From: Leishmania mexicana MHOM/GT/2001/U1103
Lineage: Eukaryota; Euglenozoa; Kinetoplastea; Trypanosomatida; Trypanosomatidae
Length of the DNA stretch: 64,000 bases
Reading direction: 5' to 3'
NCBI RefSeq assembly: GCF_000234665.1
Contig: NC_018322.1
Coordinates: 562,206 to 626,205 of the forward strand
The notes under the pieces were generated by a model. The model was not told the origin of the DNA. It did no database searches and saw nothing but the letters and a program-made list of their open reading frames with translations. The position numbers and the translations under genes are program-made. Below are positions 1 through 9,612 of the stretch, in pieces. Each line of letters opens with the position of its first letter. The first letter of the stretch is position 1.

Positions 1-2
1 GG

Positions 3-1649
3 CAGCTGGAAGAGCTGGAGCGACAGTGCACGCAGCACGAGCAGGCGAGCAGCCAGAAGACAAGTGCTCTGACCGAGGCAGACGCCGCGCTGCACGATGC
101 CGCGTCGCAGATAGAAGAACTTCACAACACCTTGCGCGAGGAGCGGCTGCGCGCCGAGGCCGTGGTGGCGGAGATGAAGGCGACACAGCGGACGATGCAG
201 GACGAGTACGACGCCCGCGTACGTGAGCTCGAGCACGACTGCGAGGTGGCAGACGACACAGCGACGACGCTGCAGCACAGGCTGGAGGAGACGGTCGCGA
301 AGCTGGACGTTGTGGAGCGCAATCTGCAGGCACGGAGTAAGGAGTACGAGGCCCACAAGGTGCAAACGGCCGCTGAACAGGCGGCGGCCATGGGGCGACA
401 TCGCGACGACCTGCAGCGAGTGCGGGCGGTGATGGAGGAGGAGCTGGCATCGTTGCGGGCCCAACTAGACGAGGCGCAGGAGGCAGCCCGGGCAGCGGTG
501 CGAGAGAGCGAGGAGACGGCAGCGCGCGAGAGTGCTGCCCTGGTAGAGCATCGCACCGCTCAGAGAGATCTGACTCACATGCAGGAAGAACTGGAGCGGC
601 TGCGCGGCCAATACAAGGAGGCGGTGGAGCAGCGGCAGCGCACGCAGGTGGAGGCGGATCAGCTCCGCGCTGCTTCTGGCGAGGGCAGCACACTCGCGCA
701 GGAGCTTCAGCGACGCTGCGACGTTCTCGATAAGGAGAAAGCGGAGCTGGTCACGGCGCTGGCAAGCGAAAAGTCGAGGCAGGAGCAGCGCTATGCGACG
801 CTGCACGCGGACTGGAAAGCCGCTGAGAAGGCGCTGGCCTTGATACACGAGGAAGTCAAGACGCTGCGCACCCGCTGCGCCGAGGTGGAGAAGGCTCGCA
901 TGGCCGAGGATCGTCAGACACAGGACAAGGAGCAGCTGATGCGCGAGAACATTCGCTTGCACGAGCAGTATCAGCTTATCCAGAAGGAGTGCACGGGGCT
1001 GCGCGAGGAGGTGAAGGCGCTCAAGCAGCGCGCTGTCGGCGATGCGCAGTGGCACAGACAGATGGAGGATCTTCAGCGACGTCTGCGGGAGCTGCCGGAG
1101 CTACGCCAGGCTGCTGAAGCAGCACGCCGTGACGCCCTGAAGGCGAAGGAAGAGACTGAGTTGCTGCGGCGCGAGCGGGATCAGTTATCGAAGAAGCTCG
1201 ATGCCTTTCTCGAAGACGCGAAGCTGCAGGCGCGGCGCGAGGACGACTTTGAGCGGGTGTGCCGGGAAGCCAGCGCTGCGGCGCAGCGCATTGGTGGCCA
1301 GGTGTCCTCAGCCAAAGAGAATAGCGCACGGTATCACGTCTTCTGCAACACCAATCCGACGGGACGCTGCACTGCTACCAGGGAGGGTGTAATGGCGGCC
1401 ACTGGTGTGGCACCGGCGTCTTCGTCAGCTGTTCCTGCTTCCCCAGCACCCGCTCCTCGTCGCGCCGCCACCAAGCTGTCTGCGGCGGCGTCGCCGTCTA
1501 GGACGCCCCAGTCGATGCAGCATCGCAGCCCCGTCCGCACGCTCGCGAATGCCGGCGGCCATTCCAATAACGGCGGCGGGGCCGGCGCAGAGGCGGACGG
1601 TGCCGGTGTTCGGCCCTCCACGTCCTCCCCATTTCGCCCGTGGCGTTGA
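3..1649 (+). CDS. Coiled-coil protein, 5'-truncated by the window edge
   Basis: The frame is open from base 3, so the gene begins outside the window; 548 residues and the stop codon are visible. Roughly the first 435 visible residues are an almost unbroken alpha-helical coiled coil very rich in Glu, Arg, Gln, Ala and Leu, with no enzymatic motif. The last ~110 residues switch abruptly to a disordered Ala/Pro/Ser/Gly-rich tail with several basic Ser-Pro motifs (SPSRTP, RSPVR), which are possible phosphorylation sites. Such a long rod with a basic tail is typical of trypanosomatid cytoskeletal, basal-body or flagellar proteins, but no specific family is recognised. It lies head-to-tail with the HSP110 gene. 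The reading frame is certain; the function is unknown. Confidence 0.85.
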   Translation, partial: QLEELERQCTQHEQASSQKTSALTEADAALHDAASQIEELHNTLREERLRAEAVVAEMKATQRTMQDEYDARVRELEHDCEVADDTATTLQHRLEETVAKLDVVERNLQARSKEYEAHKVQTAAEQAAAMGRHRDDLQRVRAVMEEELASLRAQLDEAQEAARAAVRESEETAARESAALVEHRTAQRDLTHMQEELERLRGQYKEAVEQRQRTQVEADQLRAASGEGSTLAQELQRRCDVLDKEKAELVTALASEKSRQEQRYATLHADWKAAEKALALIHEEVKTLRTRCAEVEKARMAEDRQTQDKEQLMRENIRLHEQYQLIQKECTGLREEVKALKQRAVGDAQWHRQMEDLQRRLRELPELRQAAEAARRDALKAKEETELLRRERDQLSKKLDAFLEDAKLQARREDDFERVCREASAAAQRIGGQVSSAKENSARYHVFCNTNPTGRCTATREGVMAATGVAPASSSAVPASPAPAPRRAATKLSAAASPSRTPQSMQHRSPVRTLANAGGHSNNGGGAGAEADGAGVRPSTSSPFRPWR

Positions 1650-2995
1650 TTGCGAGAGAAAGAGGGCGGCAGAGAGCAAGGGCAAAAGGCGTGTGCATCA
1701 TTGCAGTGCGCTTGTGTGGCGTTGGGGCGGCCAGCGATGCCCGGATTGAGGTGTGCTCGCGCTTGCTGGGGATGCGGGGGGTGGGGGGCCGGTGCGCAGA
1801 TGTGACGCCCGTCTCTTTGCCTGTGTGTGTGTCTGTGCCGAGTTTTCTTTTGCTCCTTACGAGTGGTGGTTAGACTAGAAAAGGAAAAGCGCGAAGAGGC
1901 TGTATGTAAGCACCTGTGGCACGAGCAGCAGCAGCAGCGGGCGAGAGAGGGGTGGTGGTGGTAGAATGCTGCGCTGCCGGCGCTGTTGTTGCTGTTGCTG
2001 CTGCTGCTGGCTAAGGTATACTTGTGTGCGACGGCAAGGTACATTGTGGCTTGATGCCTGTCTTTTTTTTGTGGCTCTACACCGCATGCTCGACCCCCCC
2101 CTCCCACACACACACACAAAAATCCCAACGCTCACATGCACCAACAACCGGAAAACAACGCTGAAGGCCATCGTGCGGCTGCTCTCTCTCTCTCTGTCTG
2201 CCTCCCTTTCTCTCTGAGTGACTGAAAAGACACAAGCGGCAACGGAGGGCGTGTACCGGCCGAGAGCGGCAGGGCCAAGAAGGAAAGGGCACATCCGCTC
2301 TTCACCTTTGAATGACGTGCTCGAGAGGGGCAGAGGGAGAATAAAAGAGGAAGCGCACGTGCAAGCGTCTAATGCCGCCCCTCCTTCGCTGCCCGTCATA
2401 TCTGCGCAGATGTGATGGTCTTCACTGACGTGTGTTATGCGTGCGCGCCAGAGAAGCGGCGCGCTTTCTCCCTCCATTTCGCCGTTGTGGTGGGGCATAG
2501 GCTCACCGGTCATTGGCGCCCCTCCCCCCACCACCCCCGATCTTCCATCAGTGAACCGTGCGCCAGACGATCGAGGCGGGAAAATGGTGTACACGTGTGC
2601 AAGTGCGAGCTCAGATGCGCCCCTCTCTCACTCTCTTCCACCCTACTCTCCCCTCCCCCTCTCTCCTCCATCTTTACATATATATATATATATGTGGCAC
2701 TTTACTCTCGTGTGTGTGCGTGCTTGCTGGTGTTTGCTCTCCCACTACACTTTCTGACCTGCGCCTGAACCGTCACATGCCTGTGTGGTAGTCACGCACA
2801 CCCCACAACCACTATAACCCGTCTCTTCACAATCTTCACTTAAAGATCTCGATACTAGTTCCACTAGTTGGTCTCATACTTCACCTCCACCCCCCGTCAC
2901 TCCTTACGCCGCACGGAACAACGCACAACGCGCAGACCGCACAACGACACGGAAAAAGAAGAAGTAAACCACCAACGACGGAACGTGTCAGTGTC
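1650..2995 (+). other. Spacer: 3' region of the coiled-coil gene and 5' region of HSP110
   Basis: No credible gene. It holds a CAG/CTG-type triplet tract on the minus/plus strands near 1925-2010, pyrimidine-rich blocks (about 2180-2215 and 2612-2671) and a (TA)n tract at about 2677-2694. Short frames here translate to Cys/Val or Ser/Pro runs produced by simple repeats. Confidence 0.6.
2612..2791 (+). promoter_or_regulatory. Candidate trans-splicing polypyrimidine tract and acceptor for HSP110
   Basis: A C/T-rich tract at about 2612-2671 is followed by a (TA)n run. The next AG I see downstream is at 2790-2791, about 205 bases before the ATG. Assignment rests on the usual trypanosomatid rule (first AG after a polypyrimidine tract); other AGs nearer the ATG are possible. 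Confidence 0.35.
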
Positions 2996-5467
2996 ATGTC
3001 TGTGTTCGGCATCGATTTCGGTAACGCCAACTCCACGGTGGCCATCACCCGCTACGGCGGTGTGGACATCGTGACGAACGAGGTCAGCAAGCGCGAGACG
3101 ACCACCATTATTTCTTTTCTCGACGATGAGCGGTTTATCGGTGAGCAGGGGCTGGACCGCTACGTCCGCAATGCACAGAACACCGTCTTTTTGCTGAAGC
3201 GCTTCATCGGCATGCACATGGACGACCCCCAGCTCTCTCAGGAGCTCAAGTTCCTGACGTGCAACATCATCGGCGACGAAAGCGGACGGCTCATGTTCAG
3301 CGTCAACTACTGCGGAGAAGAGAAGTGCTTCTACCCGGAGCAGGTGCTGGCCATGATGCTGCAGCGGCTGCGCAGCTACGTCAACGAGGCTGCCACGACG
3401 GACCCACGCGTGAAGGCGGACGTGCGCGACTTCGTGATCACCGTGCCGTGCTACTACACCGCGGAGCAGCGCCGCCTCATGTACCAGGCGGCTGAGGTGG
3501 CGGGGCTGCACTGCATGTCCCTCATCAACGAGACAACTGCGTCAGCGGTGGACTACGGCATTTTCCGCGGCGCCTCGCTGAAGGAGACGATGGAAGAGGG
3601 GCAGGTGGTCGGCATTCTGGACATCGGATATGGCGCCACGGTTTTCTCCGTGTGCAAGTTCTGGCGCGGCAACTGCAAAATCATCGCCCGCACCTTCGAC
3701 CGCAACACTGGCACTCGTGAGTGCGACTACCTCCTCTACCAGCACATGCTAAATGAGGTGCAGTCCCGCTACAATGTCGACGTCTCGCAGAACAAGCGCG
3801 CTCGCCTGCGCCTGCTGCAGGCGTGCGAGCGGCTCAAATACCTCTTGTCTGCGAACCAATCGGCGCCGCTGAACGTCGAGAACTTGATGGACATCGACGT
3901 CAGTATTCCAGTCTTCGAGCGTTCCACCATGGAGTCGCTCTGCCAAGGTGTTCTCCATTCCATCAAGTCCGTGATCGAGCGCGGCTTTGCCGAGGCGGGC
4001 GTCAACCGCGAGGACTTCCACTCCATTGAGATGATCGGCGGTGGCTGCCGTATTCCGATGATGAAGAGGCTGGTGGAGGAGGTGCTGGGCCGCGCGCCTA
4101 GCTTCACTTTGAACGCGTCTGAGTCTACGGCACGCGGGTGCGCGATTGTGGCGGCCATGCTTTCGCCGAAGTTCCAGGTACGCGAGTTCAAGGTATCGGA
4201 GCTGCCAGCGTACCCGATTCTGCTGGGCTACCACGCCGAGAACCCACGCTCCCCCAGCTCCGTGCCTTTCCTGCCGCAGGTGAACAAGGTCGTGAAGCTG
4301 CTGGGGGCGGCAGACAGCTACCCAAAGAAGCTGGACGTGCGCTTCCCGTGCTCGAGTGCGCCGAAGATCTACGCCTTCTACGATTACGAAAACGAGGTGG
4401 TTAAGGAGATTGTGCAGCCGTGCAACTACATCATTGGTGAGTGGGAGATGGGCTTGCCTTCGAAGGTGAAGGGTGCGGTGAACGAGATGCGCGTCCGTAT
4501 CTGCATCCGGCCGGATGGTGTGGTGGAGGTGGAGAAGGCGGAGGCGATCGACGTGTACGAGGTCGAGGAGGCGCCGGACGCTACCCCTGCCACCGAGAAC
4601 GGTGAGGGACTGGGGAAGGAGAACGAGGAGGCGCCTGCCGAGCAGCCCAAGCCATCCAAGCCGGTCAAGAAGACGAAGGAGGCTGCGGTTGTCGTGTCGG
4701 TGAAGCCGAACGTCGAGATCCTTGGACACAGCGGCGAGTCTGTCGTGCTTTTCCGCAAGGCCGAGGTAGAGATGTACGAGCGCGACTCCCGCATCGTTCG
4801 CACGCGCATAAAGAAGAACGAACTGGAGAGCTACATCCTCGACTTTCGTCCTCGCTTCTCGTCGGGTGGCATGCTGGCCGAGTACGCCGCGCCGAATGCG
4901 GCGGCCAACTTTGTGCGCCAGTGCGATGAGGATGAACAGTGGCTCTACGAAGACGGCGAGTTCTCGACATTTGAGGAGTACGAGCGCCGTGTACAGGCGC
5001 TGCGCGCCATCGGCGACGCCGCGTACAACCGCCTTCGCACTCGCGAGGATGTCGAGTTCGCGGCGAAGGATATTCACAGTCGCATTATGGCTGCCAGGCA
5101 GAAGGCGCTCGACTTCATTGGTAAGAAGGAGCACATCACCGAGGACGAGCTGAAGGAGGCTGCGGCCACCGCTGAGCAGGCGAAGGCGTGGGTGGACCAA
5201 CAGGTTGCGGCGATGCTGGCAGCTCCCAAGACGCAGGACCCGACGTTGTCGAAAGCGGACCTCGAGAAGAAGGCGTCGGAGGTGGAGCAGGGCATCAGCA
5301 AAGTCATGACGAAGCCGGCCCCACCGAAGCCAAAGGAGAGCAAGGAGCCGGAGAATGCTGAGGAGGACGTGACAGCTGAGGCGGCGGCGGGTGCGGAGGC
5401 CGCGCCACAGAAGGAGGATCCTGAGGAGGCAGTGCCTGCGCCCACAAACGAGCCGGAGATCGATTAA
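2996..5467 (+). CDS. HSP110: HSP110-type (HSP70 superfamily) chaperone
   Basis: The 823-residue protein starts with the HSP70 actin-like ATPase fold: the phosphate-1 loop GIDFGNANSTVAI at residues 5-17, a connect-1-like NETTASAVDYG near 177-187, phosphate-2 ILDIGYGATVF near 206, and the adenosine motif MIGGGCRIP near 345. Divergence from canonical HSP70 (GN in place of GTT in the first loop), the extended acidic insert in the beta domain around residues 515-565 and the long helical C-terminal region match the HSP110/HSPH subfamily. These act as nucleotide-exchange factors and holdases for HSP70. The C-terminus (EPEID) lacks the EEVD tail, and there is no signal peptide or KDEL, so a cytosolic role is expected. 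Pro/Glu/Lys-rich low complexity near 525-565 and at the end resembles other HSP110s. The start is the first ATG after the pyrimidine-rich leader and begins directly at the ATPase domain. Confidence 0.93.
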   Translation: MSVFGIDFGNANSTVAITRYGGVDIVTNEVSKRETTTIISFLDDERFIGEQGLDRYVRNAQNTVFLLKRFIGMHMDDPQLSQELKFLTCNIIGDESGRLMFSVNYCGEEKCFYPEQVLAMMLQRLRSYVNEAATTDPRVKADVRDFVITVPCYYTAEQRRLMYQAAEVAGLHCMSLINETTASAVDYGIFRGASLKETMEEGQVVGILDIGYGATVFSVCKFWRGNCKIIARTFDRNTGTRECDYLLYQHMLNEVQSRYNVDVSQNKRARLRLLQACERLKYLLSANQSAPLNVENLMDIDVSIPVFERSTMESLCQGVLHSIKSVIERGFAEAGVNREDFHSIEMIGGGCRIPMMKRLVEEVLGRAPSFTLNASESTARGCAIVAAMLSPKFQVREFKVSELPAYPILLGYHAENPRSPSSVPFLPQVNKVVKLLGAADSYPKKLDVRFPCSSAPKIYAFYDYENEVVKEIVQPCNYIIGEWEMGLPSKVKGAVNEMRVRICIRPDGVVEVEKAEAIDVYEVEEAPDATPATENGEGLGKENEEAPAEQPKPSKPVKKTKEAAVVVSVKPNVEILGHSGESVVLFRKAEVEMYERDSRIVRTRIKKNELESYILDFRPRFSSGGMLAEYAAPNAAANFVRQCDEDEQWLYEDGEFSTFEEYERRVQALRAIGDAAYNRLRTREDVEFAAKDIHSRIMAARQKALDFIGKKEHITEDELKEAAATAEQAKAWVDQQVAAMLAAPKTQDPTLSKADLEKKASEVEQGISKVMTKPAPPKPKESKEPENAEEDVTAEAAAGAEAAPQKEDPEEAVPAPTNEPEID

Positions 5468-6110
5468 GTGATAAGGATGGCCGAAGGGTGGAGAGTTGAA
5501 AAGGGAGGGAGGGGGAAGGCCAGATGTGTCAAGGCAGGGGTGCCGCCTGCGTGCGTGTGTCTCTGTCGCGCTTCACTACGCACTTTGTCCTCTGTCCGCC
5601 CCATCCCTCCCCTCTTCTTCTTGACATACCTCTGCCGTTTTTCTTTTTCCTTTTCTATCACGACCGCACACATGTGAGCACACGCGAAATCTTTCCTCGC
5701 TCGGACACACACACACACACACATACACGCACGCACACACGCACACACGCGTGCATTCGCCCACCGTATTCTTGGGGTTCTCTTTATTTCTCCTTTGTGT
5801 CTTCCGTTTTTTTTCTGTTTTATATTTTCTCGTATTACCGCCTCTCTCTATTATTATTTCGTTTTCTGTGCGTGTGCGTACGTGTGTCTGTGCATGTGTG
5901 CGTGCCTTGGTGTATTCGAGCCCTGCCCCGTCTTTATCAAACACCTTAGCGGCTGCCCGTCCATCTTTCTCCTTCCGTTTTCTCATGTTACCCCTCCTCT
6001 TTTTTTCAGTTTTCTTCTGATTGTGCAGATGTTTTCTGTTTCTATGCCTCCCCCCATCCCCCTCCCATCCCCCCCACCCACCCTCTCTCTTCCGCCGTTC
6101 TTCGATATGT

Positions 6111-6135
6111 GCTGCTGCTGCTGCTGCTGCTGCTG
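6111..6135 (+). repeat. (GCT)8 trinucleotide microsatellite
   Basis: Eight consecutive GCT units followed directly by a (TG)n run. It is probably polymorphic between strains and lies in untranslated sequence. Confidence 0.9.
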
Positions 6136-8196
6136 TGTATGTATGTGTGTGTGTGTGTCTGTGGGGAGGGGGTTGGGGTACGACGGTGCGAAGAAGGGAG
6201 GACGAGCCCATGACACATGAGGAGGGAGCCGTGGGCGAGGGCGGGTTATCGGTGCTGTTATCGTGGACGTTGTTCTCTTTGTAATGTATGTGCTTTTTTT
6301 TTGGGGGCGAGCGTGCGTGTGTGTGGAGGAATGGGAGAGAGCTGCTTGATGTGGACGTGAGTGGGAGCCGATTTGTGTGCCCCTCCCCCTCCCTCCTCCT
6401 CACACCTCCGTATTGAGCACTCTTATAATTCTTGTTACTTTTGGCCACGTGCGGATACGTACTCGAGCTTTACACACGCGCAAGATGCGGTTACCGAATC
6501 GCGTCAGTGAAGCACGAGTTTGGCGTGTTCGCAGTCATGCATGTCTCTCACTGTCTGAGTGTGTGCGTGCATGTACGCCTCCTTTCCCCATGTCAACTCT
6601 GCACCGCCACGCGTCTCGCGGCCACTCTCGATAGAATGGGCACCGCGTCCCCCGCACTAGCTCCCGTGTGTGTGTGTGTGTGTGTTTCTCGTCTCTGCTG
6701 GGAGAGGCGGCACACGCTCGTGTATTCGGTGCTACACGCCTTCTTCCTTTCCGTTCGCTCTCTCACCTTCTTGGGAGGCAGGCCTTTTTTGGTTTCCCCC
6801 CACCCCACCCCCACCCCTTACCACGTTGCTGGTGTGCGTGTGTGCGTGCGTGCGCCCTCTTTTTCGCTTACGAGATGATCTCTCTCTTTCTCACACACAC
6901 ACACCCGTTCTTTGGCTTGGCTCTACATTATCATGTGCTCTCCTCGTTGGCATGCTCTGTTGTTGTTTTTCTTTTTCGTGTATTTGGAGAGTGGAGGAGG
7001 GAGGGCGAAACGCATGCCTGTGGTCGCGTACGATGCGGATAATAATGATGATGGCCCCACTCGGTTTCTTCCCCGGAAGTGCCGCTCTCCGCCCTCACTT
7101 TTTTTGTTTGTTGTCCAAGAAGAGAGGGAGAAAGGGAGAGGGGGGAGACGATGTCTTCTCCCTCTCTCCCTCCTCCCTTTGTCTCTCTCTCTCGCTTCCT
7201 CCTCCCGCCTTTATCAGACACGAAGGCAAGGGAGAAGAACGAAAAGTATTTCATAACACACACACACCTCTCTCTATCTGTAGATATCCCTCGGTCTATA
7301 CATCGATGCAGAGATAGAGAGATCGGTATAGAAATTAACAAGAGAAAGCAACACACACGCACACGCACACACAGGCCCAGAGAGACGCAGCGATATCCGG
7401 TGAAATGACTGTGTGTGTGGGGGGGGGGGTTCCGTATTCCGTTTGGCCCGTGAGGCGCTCCATATTATTTCGCCCTGTCTCTCTCTCTTCTCTCTTTTTT
7501 TTGTTCGAAGGTCTCAGTGGTGAGGCCAAGGCGCGAGTTGTTACCCCCGTTTTTCGTGATTGGTGGATGCATGTGCGTGTGTATGTGCGTCGGCGTGCAT
7601 CTGTGTCCGCATCTCCAGGACCTCCGTTGCATTGTTTGCATTCTTTTTCGGTGTGCTTTCCAAAGCTGATCTCCAGCATAGAGGACGCGAATGGAAGCGA
7701 AGCCAACGGAGTCGATAAGGTGATGTGCGTGGGCGTGTGTGTGCATGCGTGCGTGTGGGGAGGGGGACGGATAGTCGTGGCACTGGCTGCGGCACTCTTC
7801 AAGAGCCACGCTGATGAACGCACCCGGCACACGTACACATACACAGGCACATATATATGAGTACGAGAGAAGGGAGCATGAGAGAAGCGAAATCAACGCA
7901 AGAAAAGCGGTAATAATATAGGTGGTGCCAAGCAGACGGGTGAGCTGAAGCGATGGTCAAAACAGCCGTGCCGATGGGCAAGTCTCACGTGCACAGGCGA
8001 CTCAAGAACTGCGCTTTCAGGGCATCCGGCGTGGGTCTGCCAAAGGCTCATCTTCTTCGAAGGGAAATGGCTGAGGGTGGTGATATATCGAGGCGCACGG
8101 GAAATAGACATGCGATGCGGTGCTTGTGCGTGGGCGATGGGCGTGGCCCTGTGGGTTCTCTCTTGCGTCCCCTTGCTCGTGTATCCGTCTCTCGGT

Positions 8197-8375
8197 ATTT
8201 CTCGGGCTGTGCCATCTTCTTTTCCCATTGCCGGGCATCTCTTTCTTTTCTGCATCTCTCTTGGTCTTCCTCCCTGCATACCTCTCCTTTCCCCGCCTAT
8301 GCTTCCGCACACACACACACACACACACGCACACACACACACGCATGCCTCACGATGCACGGGGCCTACGCGTAG
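8197..8375 (+). promoter_or_regulatory. Candidate polypyrimidine tract and splice acceptor for PDH E1 alpha
   Basis: A C/T-rich stretch at about 8207-8297 runs into (CA)n; the first plausible AG after it is at 8374-8375. This would give a 5' UTR of about 100 bases and exclude the upstream in-frame extension, supporting the ATG at 8476. Confidence 0.4.
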
Positions 8376-8475
8376 TCACAGCTATTTTTGTCTCGAACCG
8401 ACCCCTTTTGCACACACATCCCTCTCTCATTCATTCATTCTCCCCCCACATACATACGCACATTTTTCTATCGTC

Positions 8476-9612
8476 ATGCTCAAGTGCGCGACTCGCTTCC
8501 TTCTGGACACCAAGACGGTTTCGCTGAAGCCGCAGCGCCCATTCAAGCTCCACACGGCAGGCCGCACCGACATGGCACCACTGCCGACGCAGGCGGCGTA
8601 CGACACGGAGCAACTGAAGAAGAGTCTTGCCCTGATGTTCCGCATCCGCCGCATGGAGTCTCTGTGCGATCAGTCCTACAAGCTAAAAAAAATTCGCGGC
8701 TTCTGCCACCTCTACATTGGGCAGGAGGCCATCCCGGCTGGCATGGAGAACGTTCTGTCCTTCGAGGACCCCATCGTTACTGGCTACCGCGACCACGGCT
8801 GGTACATCTCTCGCGGTGGCAAGCCCGAGGATGTCTTCGCCGAAATGTTCGGCCGTCAGGGCGGCTGCAGCAAGGGCAAGGGTGGCTCGATGCACATGTA
8901 CAAGGTGGGCAACGGCTTCTACGGCGGTAATGGTATCGTCGGTGCGCAGGTCTCCATCGGCGCTGGCCTTGCCTGGCGCTTCGCGATGGAGAACCGCGAC
9001 AGCCCGAAGCACGTCGCGGTCACCTTCTACGGCGACGGTGCTGCCAACCAGGGCCAGATCTACGAGTCCATGAACATTGCCGCTCTGCAGCGCCTCCCTG
9101 TCATCTTCGCTGTGGAGAACAACCACTTTGGCATGGGCACTAGCGCCGCTCGCGGCTCCTATCAGTCGGAGTTCTACCGCCGTGGTGACTACATCCCTGG
9201 TATCAAGGTGGATGGCATGGACGTGCTCGCGGTGCAGGAGGGCACCCGCTACGCACGAGACCACTGCATGTCGGGCAAGGGCCCGATAGTGATGGAGCTG
9301 GACTGCTACCGCTACATGGGCCATAGCATGTCGGACCCCGACAACCAGTACCGCACCAAGAACGACATCCAGCATGTGAAGCAGGAGCGTGACTGCATTC
9401 GGAAGATGCGCGAGCTCATGGCGACCGAGGGCATCATGACCGAGGACGAGATGAACAAGTTGGAGAAAGACGTAAAGAAGGAGGTGGACCAGGACCTGCA
9501 GAAGGCCCAGAAACAAGCGATGACAAAGTTGGATGAACTCTTCACGGATATCTACGTGGGTGAGCAGTACGAGCACCGCACCTGCCAGGGTACCGTGTAC
9601 CACAAGCCCTAA
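8476..9612 (+). CDS. PDHA1: Pyruvate dehydrogenase E1 component, alpha subunit
   Basis: The 378-residue protein decarboxylates pyruvate with thiamine diphosphate as an alpha2beta2 E1 heterotetramer of the mitochondrial PDH complex. The frame is open upstream, but the ATG at 8476 fits best: it gives the family length and an N-terminal stretch (MLKCATRFLL..., with Lys/Arg and no acidic residue until D12) suited to mitochondrial import. Visible family signatures are YRDHGWYISRGG, the GCSKGKGGSMHMY glycine-rich segment, the thiamine-diphosphate motif opening with GDGAANQG and closing with VENNHFGMGTS, and the phosphorylation loop YRYMGHSMSDP. In that loop the serine of mammalian site 1 (HSMSDP) and the site 3 serine (MGTS) are present, whereas the site 2 serine position before YRT is Gln (DNQYRT). 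Length and motif order are complete. Confidence 0.95.
   Translation: MLKCATRFLLDTKTVSLKPQRPFKLHTAGRTDMAPLPTQAAYDTEQLKKSLALMFRIRRMESLCDQSYKLKKIRGFCHLYIGQEAIPAGMENVLSFEDPIVTGYRDHGWYISRGGKPEDVFAEMFGRQGGCSKGKGGSMHMYKVGNGFYGGNGIVGAQVSIGAGLAWRFAMENRDSPKHVAVTFYGDGAANQGQIYESMNIAALQRLPVIFAVENNHFGMGTSAARGSYQSEFYRRGDYIPGIKVDGMDVLAVQEGTRYARDHCMSGKGPIVMELDCYRYMGHSMSDPDNQYRTKNDIQHVKQERDCIRKMRELMATEGIMTEDEMNKLEKDVKKEVDQDLQKAQKQAMTKLDELFTDIYVGEQYEHRTCQGTVYHKP

Larger units (their letters stand above)
5468..8475 (+). other. 3.0-kb spacer between HSP110 and PDH E1 alpha, rich in simple repeats
   Basis: No gene is supported. It contains (CA/TG)n around 5706-5755, 6137-6158, 6666-6685 and 8309-8344, a (CTG)8 tract at 6111-6135, long C/T tracts, and a G run near 7420-7430. 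An 8-base UGUANAUA-type PUF consensus (TGTAGATA) is at 7279-7286. Frames of 60-290 codons on both strands are translations of these repeats. Confidence 0.6.

Noticed and set aside
3749..5200. 483-codon minus-strand frame opposite HSP110
   Set aside because: Shadow of the biased codon usage of HSP110; no domain, whereas the + frame is a clear chaperone. The same applies to the minus frame opposite PDH E1 alpha (8683-9603).
5576..6448. 290-codon minus-strand frame after HSP110
   Set aside because: His/Thr and Arg/Lys repeats derived from (CA)n and purine tracts; no domain.
7270..7321. 10-bp inverted repeat CTCTCTATCT / AGATAGAGAG
   Set aside because: Arms are simple CT/GA sequence that occurs often in these spacers, so chance pairing is likely.
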